The notes beneath the pieces were generated by a model. That model had not been told where the DNA came from and did not search any database. It saw only the letters and a list, made by a program, of their open reading frames with translations. Shown one piece after another: positions 1 through 10,327 of a stretch of DNA of 64,000 nucleotides. Origin of the DNA: Cytophaga sp. FL35 (lineage in GTDB: Bacteria > Bacteroidota > Bacteroidia > Flavobacteriales > Flavobacteriaceae); assembly GCF_014349235.1 (NCBI RefSeq), contig NZ_JACSOH010000009.1, positions 115,228 to 179,227 on the forward strand, in the 5' to 3' direction. The translations under genes and the position numbers were made by a program. Numbering within the stretch: position 1 is the stretch's first letter; every line of letters begins with the position of its first letter.

Positions 1-1325
<1,325 letters not shown>

Positions 1326-1351
1326 CGCCATCAGTCCCAAACTCTTAATAT

Positions 1352-2485
1352 ATGAAAACCTACCGTTTGTACCATATCTTATGGGTACTGTTATTTGTTG
1401 CCTGCTCCAAATCCGAAGATACTAGCGAAAATTCAACGGAATTACAACATTCAGGTAAGTCTAGCTATACCATGTTATTGGATACGGGGGAGGCCATTTC
1501 CTCTATTGATTTGGAGGCAAATGGGGAGTTACTTTATGTGCATGCAGAATCTTTAAAAGTTTCCACAACGTCAAAGCCGGAAATTGAATTTTTTGGAGAC
1601 AACAAGTGGAGTACCTATACTGCAAGTGGTGATTGTAAAGGAGAATTACAAATTTTTGATTTTCAAGGTAATACCCCTGTTCAACTAAATCCTTTAAAGG
1701 ACTTAAACGATTGTAAAATCAGCGTTCATGCCATGTTGCACACAAATTCAAAGGTATATCTAGGATACGAGTATAGAGAGACGCCCAAAAAGACATATTA
1801 TTTCATAAGGTCCATCGGTTATAATAATAATTCATCAGAATATCTGGATATTCCTTTGGACAAAAAGCCAGTGGGTTTGGCTTTGGCGAACCAACGGTTA
1901 TTTGTTCTAACTTTGGATTTAGAGCAAACTAGTAAAAATGCTTTGACTATTTTAGATAGTACCACTGATTTGCCTGTTCATTCTACCGAATTAGATAGCA
2001 ATGCAAGAAAAATTTTTAAGGGGCCACAGGACCAGATTATCGTAAGTTATGACGATCATCATACGGCCATCAATTCTCAAACCCTGGCAGAAAGTTTAAC
2101 AAAATATGGAACTGGAACAGAACCAAATTTTAATTCTGCCACTTCAATGAATTTTGATACTTCCGGTAAGATGTATTATGATATGCCTGGAGGGCCGCAT
2201 AGTAGTTATCCAACCATCTCTGCCGTTTACGATTTTGATAAAAATAGCGCAGTCTTATATGCTTACGAAAATTTTATGACCGAAGAAGAGAGACAGTTTG
2301 AATATCAAATTGAAAACACCACAGTGGTTTCGTATGATTCCACCAATGATTTAATACTTATCGGTTATAAAAAGTCCATACAAGGCCATAAGGGTGGTTT
2401 AATTCGTATAAAACCGGCTCCTCAACCAAAATTTGTGGATAATACCGATACAGATGGTATTCCCTATGCCATTTTTGTCAATTAA
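1352..2485 (+). CDS. Hypothetical lipoprotein
   Basis: 377 residues starting with a short basic stretch, a hydrophobic segment and FVAC at Cys18, a lipoprotein signal of the Bacteroidota kind. The mature part is rich in short beta-strand-like stretches (for example DLEANGELLYV and TNDLILIGYKK) that would suit a beta-propeller-like fold, but no family is recognised. It starts 26 bases after the ABC-F gene on the same strand, so it may be co-transcribed, and it ends 14 bases from a convergent gene. The function is unknown. Confidence 0.8.
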   Translation: MKTYRLYHILWVLLFVACSKSEDTSENSTELQHSGKSSYTMLLDTGEAISSIDLEANGELLYVHAESLKVSTTSKPEIEFFGDNKWSTYTASGDCKGELQIFDFQGNTPVQLNPLKDLNDCKISVHAMLHTNSKVYLGYEYRETPKKTYYFIRSIGYNNNSSEYLDIPLDKKPVGLALANQRLFVLTLDLEQTSKNALTILDSTTDLPVHSTELDSNARKIFKGPQDQIIVSYDDHHTAINSQTLAESLTKYGTGTEPNFNSATSMNFDTSGKMYYDMPGGPHSSYPTISAVYDFDKNSAVLYAYENFMTEEERQFEYQIENTTVVSYDSTNDLILIGYKKSIQGHKGGLIRIKPAPQPKFVDNTDTDGIPYAIFVN

Positions 2486-2499
2486 AAGCAACCTCTTTT

Positions 2500-3216
2500 T
2501 TAGGCATTAAAGTATTTACTGTTCCAGATGGCAGGATTAAAATTCTTACCTAAGGCGAAGCCATAAAATATGACAACGGAGGCTAAGCATTTGAACATAA
2601 AAAAGAAAATGATCCAAAACTGTGCATTGGTATTGGTTTTTGAAAATAGCCCGTCGGGAACCAATAGCGTCATTAAGTAACTAATTAGAACCACTAAAAC
2701 GCTAAGATTAACAATGCTTTTAAAAGGCCACATGAGTATCCTTCTAAGAGGGTGCAGGTCATTGCCCCATTTATGCACCAAATAATAATAACCATTGCCT
2801 ATAGGTGCAAATAGTAAAGGGTCATCTTTGTCCTCCAATTTAAATAGTTTGGAGGGAGCTAGAATTTTAAGGCCATTTAAAGTTGTATTGTGTTTATATT
2901 CCAATTCCCTTATTTGAGAAATAGCCTCCTCAGGAATTTCCCCTTTAAAATATTTAGAGTCCAAGAACCGTAATCTGTAATTTATACAGATATCCTTAAT
3001 ATGGGCTAAGTGGTAAATCCTTTTGCTTTCAAGGAGGTCGATATCAAAGCTATTGGAATTCGATTTTTGATGGGTAGATAGACGATTGTGTATCAGTTGT
3101 CTATCCTCTTGATTCTTGTTTAGAATCTCTTGTACTTGGGCCAAAATTTCAAAGGAAGATGTTTCCTTATTTCTTTTTTTGCTCAGTACCTCTTGAATAT
3201 TCGTTCTACTCAGCAT
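2500..3216 (-). CDS. Hypothetical two-TM membrane protein
   Basis: 238 residues. The N-terminal 160 residues are hydrophilic and probably helical, rich in Gln, Lys and Glu, with no signal peptide. Two hydrophobic segments follow near residues 167-186 and 200-221, so the protein looks anchored in the inner membrane by its C-terminus with a cytoplasmic N-domain. No family is recognised. It is convergent with the preceding lipoprotein gene and divergent from the FAS1 gene downstream in the window, so it is probably transcribed alone. Confidence 0.72.
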   Translation of the reverse strand: MLSRTNIQEVLSKKRNKETSSFEILAQVQEILNKNQEDRQLIHNRLSTHQKSNSNSFDIDLLESKRIYHLAHIKDICINYRLRFLDSKYFKGEIPEEAISQIRELEYKHNTTLNGLKILAPSKLFKLEDKDDPLLFAPIGNGYYYLVHKWGNDLHPLRRILMWPFKSIVNLSVLVVLISYLMTLLVPDGLFSKTNTNAQFWIIFFFMFKCLASVVIFYGFALGKNFNPAIWNSKYFNA

Positions 3217-3417
3217 TTCTTTCTTTTTATAGCAATCCTAACAAAGTTAAGAATTAAGATTGGCTATTAAAATGAGAAATACGATGCAAATTAGTTAAGT
3301 AAATGTTAAATAATGTGTCTTTGGTCGATAATTTTTGTAAAAAATTAAACAATAGTTGTTATTTGTCGATGAAGTTTACCGTTCATCGGATCCTAACTTA
3401 AATTTCGCCCCCAAATT

Positions 3418-3963
3418 ATGAAGTTAACTGTCAAGTCCATCATTGTTGTTCTTTTGTTTGCTGGCGCAAGCGTATCTGCACAATCCAAAATACAGGAGAA
3501 TCAAAAAAAATCCATTGTAAAGACAACGGCAAGTTCCGATCATCATAAGACCTTATTGGCGGCAATGAGAGCTACTGATTTAGAGCAATTATTGGACAAA
3601 TCTGGGCCTTTTACCGTTTTCGCGCCTTCTGATTCGGCCTTTGAAAATATATCGGGTAAATCAATAGATTATCTTTTAGACCCACAAAATAGAAAAGAAC
3701 TTAAGGAATTGGTCACTTACCACATAGTTGCCGGTAAATTATCCGCATCAAAAATTTTAAAGGCAATGTGCCAGGGTCGTGGCAAAGCTACTTTTACTAC
3801 CGTTCATGGAGACGAGATCGTTGCTACCATGAACGGAATTGACATTGTCCTTACAGATAGCCATGGAAATAAGGCGACCATAGTGGTTGCCGATTCCAAT
3901 CAACTAAATGGAGTTATTCACGAAATAGATAGCGTTATTCAACCCGCTTACGTTAGATCTTAA
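3418..3963 (+). CDS. Secreted single FAS1 (fasciclin) domain protein
   Basis: 181 residues: a Sec signal peptide ending near VSAQS, then one fasciclin domain. The two conserved FAS1 boxes are visible: H1-type GPFTVFAPSDSAFENI around residues 63-78 and H2-type YHIVAGKL, with the closing motif NGVIHEIDSVI near residue 165. FAS1 domains mediate adhesion or surface contacts; the partner here is unknown. The gene stands alone. Its stop codon shares bases with the stop of the convergent pheT (TTAA at 3960-3963), so the two genes end on each other with no spacer. Confidence 0.9.
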   Translation: MKLTVKSIIVVLLFAGASVSAQSKIQENQKKSIVKTTASSDHHKTLLAAMRATDLEQLLDKSGPFTVFAPSDSAFENISGKSIDYLLDPQNRKELKELVTYHIVAGKLSASKILKAMCQGRGKATFTTVHGDEIVATMNGIDIVLTDSHGNKATIVVADSNQLNGVIHEIDSVIQPAYVRS

Positions 3964-6386
3964 CGCAACTCTGCTCCTAATTCTTCTTCGTAACGTCTTT
4001 GCAGCTTGGCCATAATTTTGTCAATCTGCTTATCCGTTAATGTTTTTTGTTCGTCTTGTAGGGTAAAGCTAACTGCATATGATTTTTTGCCTTCCGGAAG
4101 CTTTTCTCCTGTATAGACATCAAATAGATTGATGGTCTTTAGAAGCTTTTTTTCTGTTTGAAATCCTATCTGGTGTATTTCATTAAAGGTAACAGAATCA
4201 TTTAAAAGAAGGGCAAAGTCCCTTCTAACTTCAGGATTTTTTGGTATTTCCTTGTACTGAATATTGTTTTTACTGGTTAAGGAAATAATGTGGTCCCAGT
4301 TAAAGTCTGCATATAGAACGTCTTGTTTAATATCCAGTTTCTTGAGAATGCTTTTTTTGACAAGTCCTATGCACACCAATTCCTTTTTGCTTGCTCTTAA
4401 CGTGATTCCCTCAGAAAAAATAGTATTCTCTAAAGGAGTCGGTTGAGGGTCGGTTATACCTAAACGTTCCAGCAAATTGGTCACAACGGATTTAAGATAG
4501 AAAAAGTCAGATGGTTTTTCATGAACTGACCAACTTTCTTGATTTCTATTTCCGGTAACAAATAGGCTTAAGTGCTTGTTTTCTATTTTTTTGTCATTCT
4601 GCTGATGATATGTTTTACCAAACTCGAATAACTTAAGATTGGGTTTTCTTCTGTTCAGATTATAAGAAATAGCTTCGAGTCCACTAAATAACATGGATTG
4701 CCGCATTACGGATAGATCGTTGCTAAGCGGGTTAAGCATTTTTACAGGCTCATGAACAATTGTGGAGTCCAATAACTCCGTGTATGCCGCAGAAGTTAAG
4801 CTATTGGCCATAATCTCATAAAAACCTATAGAAGCCAATTGATCGCCTAGTTTTTGCTGCAGTTTATAATCATCAAACTTGGATACGGGAGCAACCGAAG
4901 CGTTCAATTTAGTCTTAAAGTCAATATTATTATAGCCGTACACCCGTAAAATCTCTTCAATTACATCTACTTCCCTATACACATCAACGCGATAGCAGGG
5001 AATGGACAGACCTAACCCAGTTTCCGTTACATTCTTAACTTTAATGTCCAAAGATGCCAAGATGGATTTTATGGTATCTTGAGGTATTTCTTGTCCAATA
5101 AGACTATACGTCTTTTCAAAGGTTAGAAATACTTGTTGTTCTTCAATCTTTTTTGGATAGAAGTCCTCAATATCCGAGGTGATATCGCCACCGGCGATCT
5201 CTTTAATCAATAGGGCCGCACGTTTAAGGGCATATTCAACATTTTCAATATCTATCCCACGTTCAAATCGAAACGAGGCGTCCGTATTCAAACCATGTCT
5301 TTTGGCCGTTTTTCTAATACTTACCGGATCAAAATAGGCACTTTCCAAGAAAATGGAGGTTGTTGATTCCGTAACCCCTGTGTTTATACCACCAAAAATG
5401 CCGGCCAGACACATAGGTTTTTCGGTATCACAAATCATTAGATCATCTTCATGTAGACTGTGTTCCTCGCCATCCAAGGTCATGAATTTGGTGCCAGCGG
5501 GCAACGTTTTTACAAGTACCTTTCTACCATGAATACGGTCTGCATCAAATGCATGCAATGGTTGGCCCAGTTCATGTAACACGTAATTGGTGGCATCAAC
5601 TACATTATTAATAGGTTTTAGTCCAATGGCTTTTAACCTATTCTTTAGCCAATTCGGTGAAGGTTGTACTACCAAATTACTAATGGTAACCCCACAATAT
5701 CTTGGAGCCAATTTACTGTTCTCCACTTCAACCAGCATTTTCAAAGAACGATTGTCTACGTTAAAATTGCTTACAGAAGGTGTTATTAGCTCCTTATTGA
5801 TTTCTTTTTGTCTTAAACCAGCCTTTAAATCCCTAGCTACACCGTAATGACTCATGGCATCTGCCCGGTTAGGTGTAAGGCCAATTTCAAAAACCTCATC
5901 TAGCTCTACGGAGAAAATTTCCGAAGCTGGCGTTCCCACGGGAATTTTGTTGTCAAGAACCATAATTCCGTCATGACTAGAGCCAAGTCCCAATTCATCC
6001 TCGGCACATATCATACCTTCACTAACTTCACCTCGTATTTTTCCCTTTTTTATTTTCCATGCTTCACCTTCGGGCGTATATAGAGTAGTGCCAATGGTAG
6101 CAACAGGTACTTTTTGTCCTTTATCAACATTGGGCGCCCCGCAAACAATTTGTAATGGTGCTCCTGCACCTACGTTTACGGTAGTTAGTTTAAGTTTATC
6201 TGCATTGGGATGCTTAATACAGCTGAGTACTTCTCCAACGACTATTCCGTTAAGACCGCCTTTTACGGATTCAAAGGAGGTAACTCCTTCAACTTCAAGC
6301 CCTAAATCTGTTAAAAGTTCTGCTGTTTTTTCGGCTTCCCAGTCCAGTTTTAAGAACTGCTTCAACCAGTTGTATGATATTTGCAT
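3960..6386 (-). CDS. pheT: Phenylalanine--tRNA ligase beta subunit
   Basis: 808 residues, the usual length for the bacterial beta subunit. It starts MQISYNWLKQFLKLD, the family's standard opening. The EMAP/tRNA-binding domain (VVGEVLSCIKHPNADKLKL, residues about 50-68), the B3/4 editing region, the B5 region, the catalytic-like core (FRFERGIDIENVEYAL) and the C-terminal FDX-ACB anticodon-binding domain (residues about 715-808, ending MAKLQRRYEEELGAELR) appear in order. With the alpha subunit, which is not in this window, it forms the alpha2beta2 enzyme charging tRNA-Phe. A TATCTTAG box sits upstream at 6406-6413 on the same strand. Confidence 0.98.
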   Translation of the reverse strand: MQISYNWLKQFLKLDWEAEKTAELLTDLGLEVEGVTSFESVKGGLNGIVVGEVLSCIKHPNADKLKLTTVNVGAGAPLQIVCGAPNVDKGQKVPVATIGTTLYTPEGEAWKIKKGKIRGEVSEGMICAEDELGLGSSHDGIMVLDNKIPVGTPASEIFSVELDEVFEIGLTPNRADAMSHYGVARDLKAGLRQKEINKELITPSVSNFNVDNRSLKMLVEVENSKLAPRYCGVTISNLVVQPSPNWLKNRLKAIGLKPINNVVDATNYVLHELGQPLHAFDADRIHGRKVLVKTLPAGTKFMTLDGEEHSLHEDDLMICDTEKPMCLAGIFGGINTGVTESTTSIFLESAYFDPVSIRKTAKRHGLNTDASFRFERGIDIENVEYALKRAALLIKEIAGGDITSDIEDFYPKKIEEQQVFLTFEKTYSLIGQEIPQDTIKSILASLDIKVKNVTETGLGLSIPCYRVDVYREVDVIEEILRVYGYNNIDFKTKLNASVAPVSKFDDYKLQQKLGDQLASIGFYEIMANSLTSAAYTELLDSTIVHEPVKMLNPLSNDLSVMRQSMLFSGLEAISYNLNRRKPNLKLFEFGKTYHQQNDKKIENKHLSLFVTGNRNQESWSVHEKPSDFFYLKSVVTNLLERLGITDPQPTPLENTIFSEGITLRASKKELVCIGLVKKSILKKLDIKQDVLYADFNWDHIISLTSKNNIQYKEIPKNPEVRRDFALLLNDSVTFNEIHQIGFQTEKKLLKTINLFDVYTGEKLPEGKKSYAVSFTLQDEQKTLTDKQIDKIMAKLQRRYEEELGAELR

Positions 6387-6405
6387 TGGTCAATTTTATT
6401 GGGCG

Positions 6406-6413
6406 CTAAGATA
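6406..6413 (-). promoter_or_regulatory. Candidate -7 box for pheT
   Basis: On the minus strand this reads TATCTTAG, one base from the Bacteroidota -7 consensus TAnnTTTG, 20 bases before the pheT start. No clear -33 TTG was found at the usual spacing, so this is a position-based suggestion. Confidence 0.4.
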
Positions 6414-6473
6414 AAACAATGCTATAAGACATTCAATAAGCAGTCTTATTCATTTCTTTAATTTTTTACTTAG

Positions 6474-6481
6474 TAGTTTTG
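6474..6481 (+). promoter_or_regulatory. Candidate -7 box for thioredoxin-like gene
   Basis: TAGTTTTG matches TAnnTTTG exactly, 24 bases before the ATG at 6506. No convincing -33 element was seen. Confidence 0.45.
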
Positions 6482-6505
6482 CAAACTCTAATGTCAGAAT
6501 AATTT

Positions 6506-7732
6506 ATGATCAGATCGGTAATTATCCTCGTTATTATAACTTTCTGTTTCTCATGTAAACAGAATAAAAGCAATACTCTTTTAAATGATGGTATGTGGAG
6601 GGCGCAGTTAAAAACCAAAAACGGAGATGCACTTCCATTTAATTTTAGGGTAATCAAATCTGAAACGGATAGTATTTCCTTAGAAATATTGAATGCCGAA
6701 GAAGTGATTACAGTAGATGAAGTTGAAATTATTGGAGATTCCATTCGTATACAACCTCCCATTTTTGAAGGTTATATTGCTGGAATTTTCACGGAAAATA
6801 GTATCAATGGAAAGTTTATAAAGGAAAGCTTGGACCGTGCTGTTACCTTTTCTGCTAAATATGGAGAAAAGCAACGTTTCTTAAATACATCTCCAGCCAA
6901 CTTTGATGTGAGCGGTTCTTGGGAAACTGTTTTTTCGGATAGCACTAAAAGTAGGTACGAGGCAAAGGGTATCTTTGAGCAGACTGGCTCAAAGGTTACT
7001 GGAACTTTTGAAACCCCAACCGGTGATTATCGATTTTTAGAAGGAGTTGTAGCGGGAGATTCCTTAAAATTATCGGCTTTTGATGGTGCACACGCTTTTC
7101 TGTTTCTCGCATCTTATAAGGATAGGATTCTTGATGGTGTTTTTTATTCTGACAATCATTTTGAAGAACCATTCCGTGCCAAAAGAAACGACAACTTTAC
7201 GTTGCCTGATGCAGATTCGCTTACTTTTCTGAAAGATGGATATGATGAATTCAATTTTGCATTTCCGGACAAGGAAGGAAGAATGGTCTCTTTAAAGGAT
7301 GAGAAATTCAAGAACAAAGTAGTTTTAGTGCAGATTATGGGTTCTTGGTGCCCTAATTGTTTGGATGAGACCAAATTTTATATGGACTACCTGTCAAACG
7401 AGCATCCCAAAGATTTGGAGATTGTGGCTTTGGCCTTTGAGTATGCCAAAACCCAAGAGTCCGCATTTAAGAGCCTAGAAAGGTTGAAGAAAAGGATGGA
7501 ATTATCCTATCCTATTTTGCTTGCACAATATGGAACCTCCAACAAGGTTGAAGCGCAAAAGAAGTTGCCCATGCTAAACCATGTATTGTCCTATCCAACA
7601 ACTATTCATATAGACAAAAAAGGAGAGGTTCGCAAAATCCATACAGGATTCAATGGACCAGCAACTGGAGAAAAATTTAGGGAATTCAAGAAAGAATTTC
7701 AGGAGTTTACGGAGGCACTCAGGAACGAGTAG
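6506..7732 (+). CDS. TlpA-family thioredoxin-like lipoprotein
   Basis: 408 residues. A lipoprotein-type signal ends FCFSCKQ (Cys17). Residues about 25-235 form two beta-rich repeats (each opening like NDGMWRAQL and VSGSWETVF), a Bacteroidota N-terminal extension. Residues about 250-400 are a TlpA/AhpC-type thioredoxin fold with the redox motif WCPNC at 281-285 and a cis-proline-type loop SYPTTIHIDKKG. It probably acts as an envelope thiol-disulfide reductase; its client is unknown. It ends five bases before the convergent leuB stop. Confidence 0.88.
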   Translation: MIRSVIILVIITFCFSCKQNKSNTLLNDGMWRAQLKTKNGDALPFNFRVIKSETDSISLEILNAEEVITVDEVEIIGDSIRIQPPIFEGYIAGIFTENSINGKFIKESLDRAVTFSAKYGEKQRFLNTSPANFDVSGSWETVFSDSTKSRYEAKGIFEQTGSKVTGTFETPTGDYRFLEGVVAGDSLKLSAFDGAHAFLFLASYKDRILDGVFYSDNHFEEPFRAKRNDNFTLPDADSLTFLKDGYDEFNFAFPDKEGRMVSLKDEKFKNKVVLVQIMGSWCPNCLDETKFYMDYLSNEHPKDLEIVALAFEYAKTQESAFKSLERLKKRMELSYPILLAQYGTSNKVEAQKKLPMLNHVLSYPTTIHIDKKGEVRKIHTGFNGPATGEKFREFKKEFQEFTEALRNE

Positions 7733-7737
7733 CTAAA

Positions 7738-8856
7738 TTAAATTATGGTGGATTTTCCTAACCCTATATTTTCATCGTTAATATTCAGGTTCTCTTCAGA
7801 ATCTACAATATGCTCCGAAATAAAATCACCTACGTAGTCCGTTCCATATTTACTGCTTCCAAGGATATCCGGAGTAACTACTTTTCTGCTTAAAGACTCA
7901 TGAACCGCCTTTACTATGGAATTGGCTTCTTCCTCAAGTCCAAAATGTTGAAGCATCATAACGGTACTGAAAATGGAAGCTACAGGATTGGCAATGTTCT
8001 TACCTTTTGCTTGAGGATAGGAGCCATGAAAGGGTTCAAACATGGCATTGTCCGTACCAATGGAGGCAGATGGCAATAAACCTACAGAGCCAATAATAAC
8101 ACTGCCCTGATCGGATAAAATATCGCCGAACATATTATCGGTAAGGATAACATCAAACTGCGTTGGTTTCAGCATCATTTGCACGGCAGCGTTGTCTATG
8201 AACATTGCTTCCCAAGTAACATCCGGATAACTTTTGGCAATTTCCGTCACGGTTTTTCTCCACAGTCGGGAAGACTCCAGAACATTGGCCTTGTCTACCA
8301 GTGTCAATTTCTTTCGTCGTCTCTTTGCAGCTTTGAAGGCCATGTGTGCGATTCTGCTGATCTCCTTCTCAGAGTATTCACATACGTCAGAGGCCTTTGT
8401 TCCATCGGCGCTAATAGTCTTTTCGCCAAAATAAATCCCACCGGTAAGTTCCCTGAAAATTACAAGGTCTGTACCTCTAACAATAGACTCTTTTAAAGGA
8501 GAGTTTTTAAGTAGGGTAGGGAACATTTTTACAGGGCGTACATTGGCAAAAAGCCCTAATTCCTTTCTCAAACTAAGTAGGCCCTGCTCCGGTCTTACTT
8601 TGGCTTCCGGGTTGTTATCGTACTCCAAAGCACCAATGGCACCAAATAGTATGGCATCAGACTCTCGGCATAATTTAAGCGTCTCATTTGGTAGAGGTTT
8701 TCCCGAGCCGGACATGGCTATAGCACCTACGGGCGCTTCTACATACTCAAATTTATGGTTAAAGGTCTCCTCTATGGCCCTCAAACATTTAACTGATTGT
8801 GCCAAAACCTCAGGACCAATACCATCTCCACCCAGAAGAGCTATTTTTAACTGCAT
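7738..8856 (-). CDS. leuB: 3-isopropylmalate dehydrogenase
   Basis: 372 residues, standard family length. The start MQLKIALLGGDGIGPEV carries the nucleotide-binding opening, and the signature region DNMFGDILSDQGS (near residue 240) and substrate residues RELTGGIYFGEK are present. It oxidises and decarboxylates 3-isopropylmalate with NAD+ in leucine synthesis. It is the second gene after leuA on this strand, 152 bases downstream. No leuC or leuD lies between or beside them, unlike many Bacteroidota leucine operons. Confidence 0.97.
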   Translation of the reverse strand: MQLKIALLGGDGIGPEVLAQSVKCLRAIEETFNHKFEYVEAPVGAIAMSGSGKPLPNETLKLCRESDAILFGAIGALEYDNNPEAKVRPEQGLLSLRKELGLFANVRPVKMFPTLLKNSPLKESIVRGTDLVIFRELTGGIYFGEKTISADGTKASDVCEYSEKEISRIAHMAFKAAKRRRKKLTLVDKANVLESSRLWRKTVTEIAKSYPDVTWEAMFIDNAAVQMMLKPTQFDVILTDNMFGDILSDQGSVIIGSVGLLPSASIGTDNAMFEPFHGSYPQAKGKNIANPVASIFSTVMMLQHFGLEEEANSIVKAVHESLSRKVVTPDILGSSKYGTDYVGDFISEHIVDSEENLNINDENIGLGKSTII

Positions 8857-9008
8857 AGAACACTATTTACACCTTAAGTGCGTAAAAAGCGAGTTTCATA
8901 CGCACATCCTTCGCTTTTATAAAGCATAACGAAGGTTAAAAAAAATAGCGACATTTCAGCAAAAAGCTGTGGAATTTTTAAAAAATGAAATTCAGGGGGA
9001 AACCTGTG
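8857..9008 (-). other. leuA-leuB intergenic region with two inverted repeats
   Basis: 152 bases without a clear gene. Two stems can be drawn: GTGCGT with ACGCAC (8879-8884 and 8900-8905) and CCTTCG with CGAAGG (8907-8912 and 8929-8934). They neighbour each other and lie just ahead of leuB. No tract of U follows, so neither is a standard terminator. They might influence leuB expression or mRNA stability; this is a guess from structure alone. Confidence 0.35.
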
Positions 9009-10181
9009 TTAGGATACGCTTTCAATATTTAGATTGGTAGCCTCGATTATTTTTGGAATGTCCTCATCAGTAATTTCCTTATGCTCATCGGCAAATTTCA
9101 AAAACTCTTGGTAAACATCGTCCAATTGAAGTTTGGTGAGTTCAAAACCTACCAATTTGGCTCGGTATGCCAAAGCGGCCCTTCCACTACGTGCCGTTAG
9201 CACAATGGAAGATTCGTTTACCCCAACGTCCGATGGGTCTATAATTTCATACGTTTCCCTGTTTTTAATTACCCCATCTTGGTGAATACCCGAGCTATGG
9301 GCAAAGGCATTGGCGCCAACAATAGCTTTATTTGGTTGTACGATCATACCCATTTTTTGGGAAACCATTTGGCTGGTGCTATACAATAGTTTACTATTGA
9401 TATTGGTATCCAAATTCAAGGTTGGGTGCTGCCTTAAAATCATCACCACTTCTTCTAAAGAAGTATTTCCGGCACGTTCGCCAATTCCGTTGATGGTACA
9501 TTCTATTTGTCTGGCACCATTGATGACTCCCGCAATGGAATTGGCAGTGGCCAATCCTAGGTCATTATGACAATGGCAGGAAAGGGTCGCTTTTTCAATA
9601 CCCTTTACGTTCTCTTTAAGGTACTTAATTTTAGCACCGTATTCATCTGGAAGGCAATATCCCGTGGTGTCCGGTATATTGAGTACGGTGGCACCGGCCT
9701 TTAAAACAGCTTCGCAGACGCGCGCCAAAAATTCATTGTCCGTTCTTCCTGCATCCTCGGCATAAAATTCAACATCTTCTACAAAAGTTTTGGCATAGCT
9801 AACCGCTGATACGGCCCGTTCTATAATTGCATCCCTATTGGAGTTGAATTTATATTTTATATGAGAGTCCGATGTGCCGATACCTGTATGGATACGAGGT
9901 CTTTTGGCCGATTTTAAAGCTTCGGCAGCTACCTCAATATCCTTTTTGACTGCGCGGGTCAAACCGCATACCGTAGCATTTTTAACTAAATCCGATATTT
10001 CTGCAACAGACTTGAAATCTCCAGGACTTGAAATGGGAAATCCAGCTTCAATAATATCCACACCTAGTTCATCCAGTCTTTCGGCAATGACCAATTTTTG
10101 CTCGGCATCCAATTTACAGCCGGGCACTTGTTCACCATCTCTTAGCGTTGTATCAAAAATCTGTACCTTATCTTTGCTCAT
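9009..10181 (-). CDS. leuA: 2-isopropylmalate synthase, short form
   Basis: 390 residues. The HMGL-like TIM barrel is complete: start-proximal [14 protein letters not shown], then [11 protein letters not shown], the metal ligands in [14 protein letters not shown] and [13 protein letters not shown], then [10 protein letters not shown]. It condenses acetyl-CoA with 2-oxoisovalerate. Enterobacterial LeuA is over 500 residues; here the roughly 120-residue C-terminal leucine-binding regulatory domain is missing, so classic leucine feedback inhibition is unlikely. A homocitrate- or citramalate-type substrate cannot be excluded, but linkage to leuB favours leucine synthesis. Divergent from the gene at 10328. 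Confidence 0.93.
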   Translation of the reverse strand: MSKDKVQIFDTTLRDGEQVPGCKLDAEQKLVIAERLDELGVDIIEAGFPISSPGDFKSVAEISDLVKNATVCGLTRAVKKDIEVAAEALKSAKRPRIHTGIGTSDSHIKYKFNSNRDAIIERAVSAVSYAKTFVEDVEFYAEDAGRTDNEFLARVCEAVLKAGATVLNIPDTTGYCLPDEYGAKIKYLKENVKGIEKATLSCHCHNDLGLATANSIAGVINGARQIECTINGIGERAGNTSLEEVVMILRQHPTLNLDTNINSKLLYSTSQMVSQKMGMIVQPNKAIVGANAFAHSSGIHQDGVIKNRETYEIIDPSDVGVNESSIVLTARSGRAALAYRAKLVGFELTKLQLDDVYQEFLKFADEHKEITDEDIPKIIEATNLNIESVS

Positions 10182-10209
10182 TATAATTATGTAGTTTAGC
10201 TAACCATTA

Positions 10210-10217
10210 CGAAGATA
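10210..10217 (-). promoter_or_regulatory. Candidate -7 box for leuA
   Basis: The minus strand reads TATCTTCG, one mismatch from TAnnTTTG, 29 bases before the leuA start. The same octamer occurs before kdgK and before the SDR at 44600, which supports its use as a -7 element in this genome. Confidence 0.45.
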
Positions 10218-10272
10218 TGACCCTTAGGTTAAAACACCTAGACCCGATATAAAATAGTACAACGTTAAATTA

Positions 10273-10302
10273 GATTTTCAATTATGTAAAAAATTGAAAA
10301 TC
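10273..10302. promoter_or_regulatory. Perfect inverted repeat between divergent genes
   Basis: Arms GATTTTCAATT and AATTGAAAATC pair over 11 bases with an 8-base spacer. The element sits between leuA (minus) and the gene at 10328 (plus), both of which start here, so termination is not needed. It is a candidate operator; a hairpin in the leader of the plus-strand gene is the alternative. Confidence 0.4.
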
Positions 10303-10327
10303 AGTAAAATAAACTATACTTTTTACG

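Noticed and set aside
8879..8934. Leucine attenuator between leuA and leuB
   Set aside because: No leader peptide rich in Leu codons and no U-run after the stems were found, so classic attenuation is not supported.
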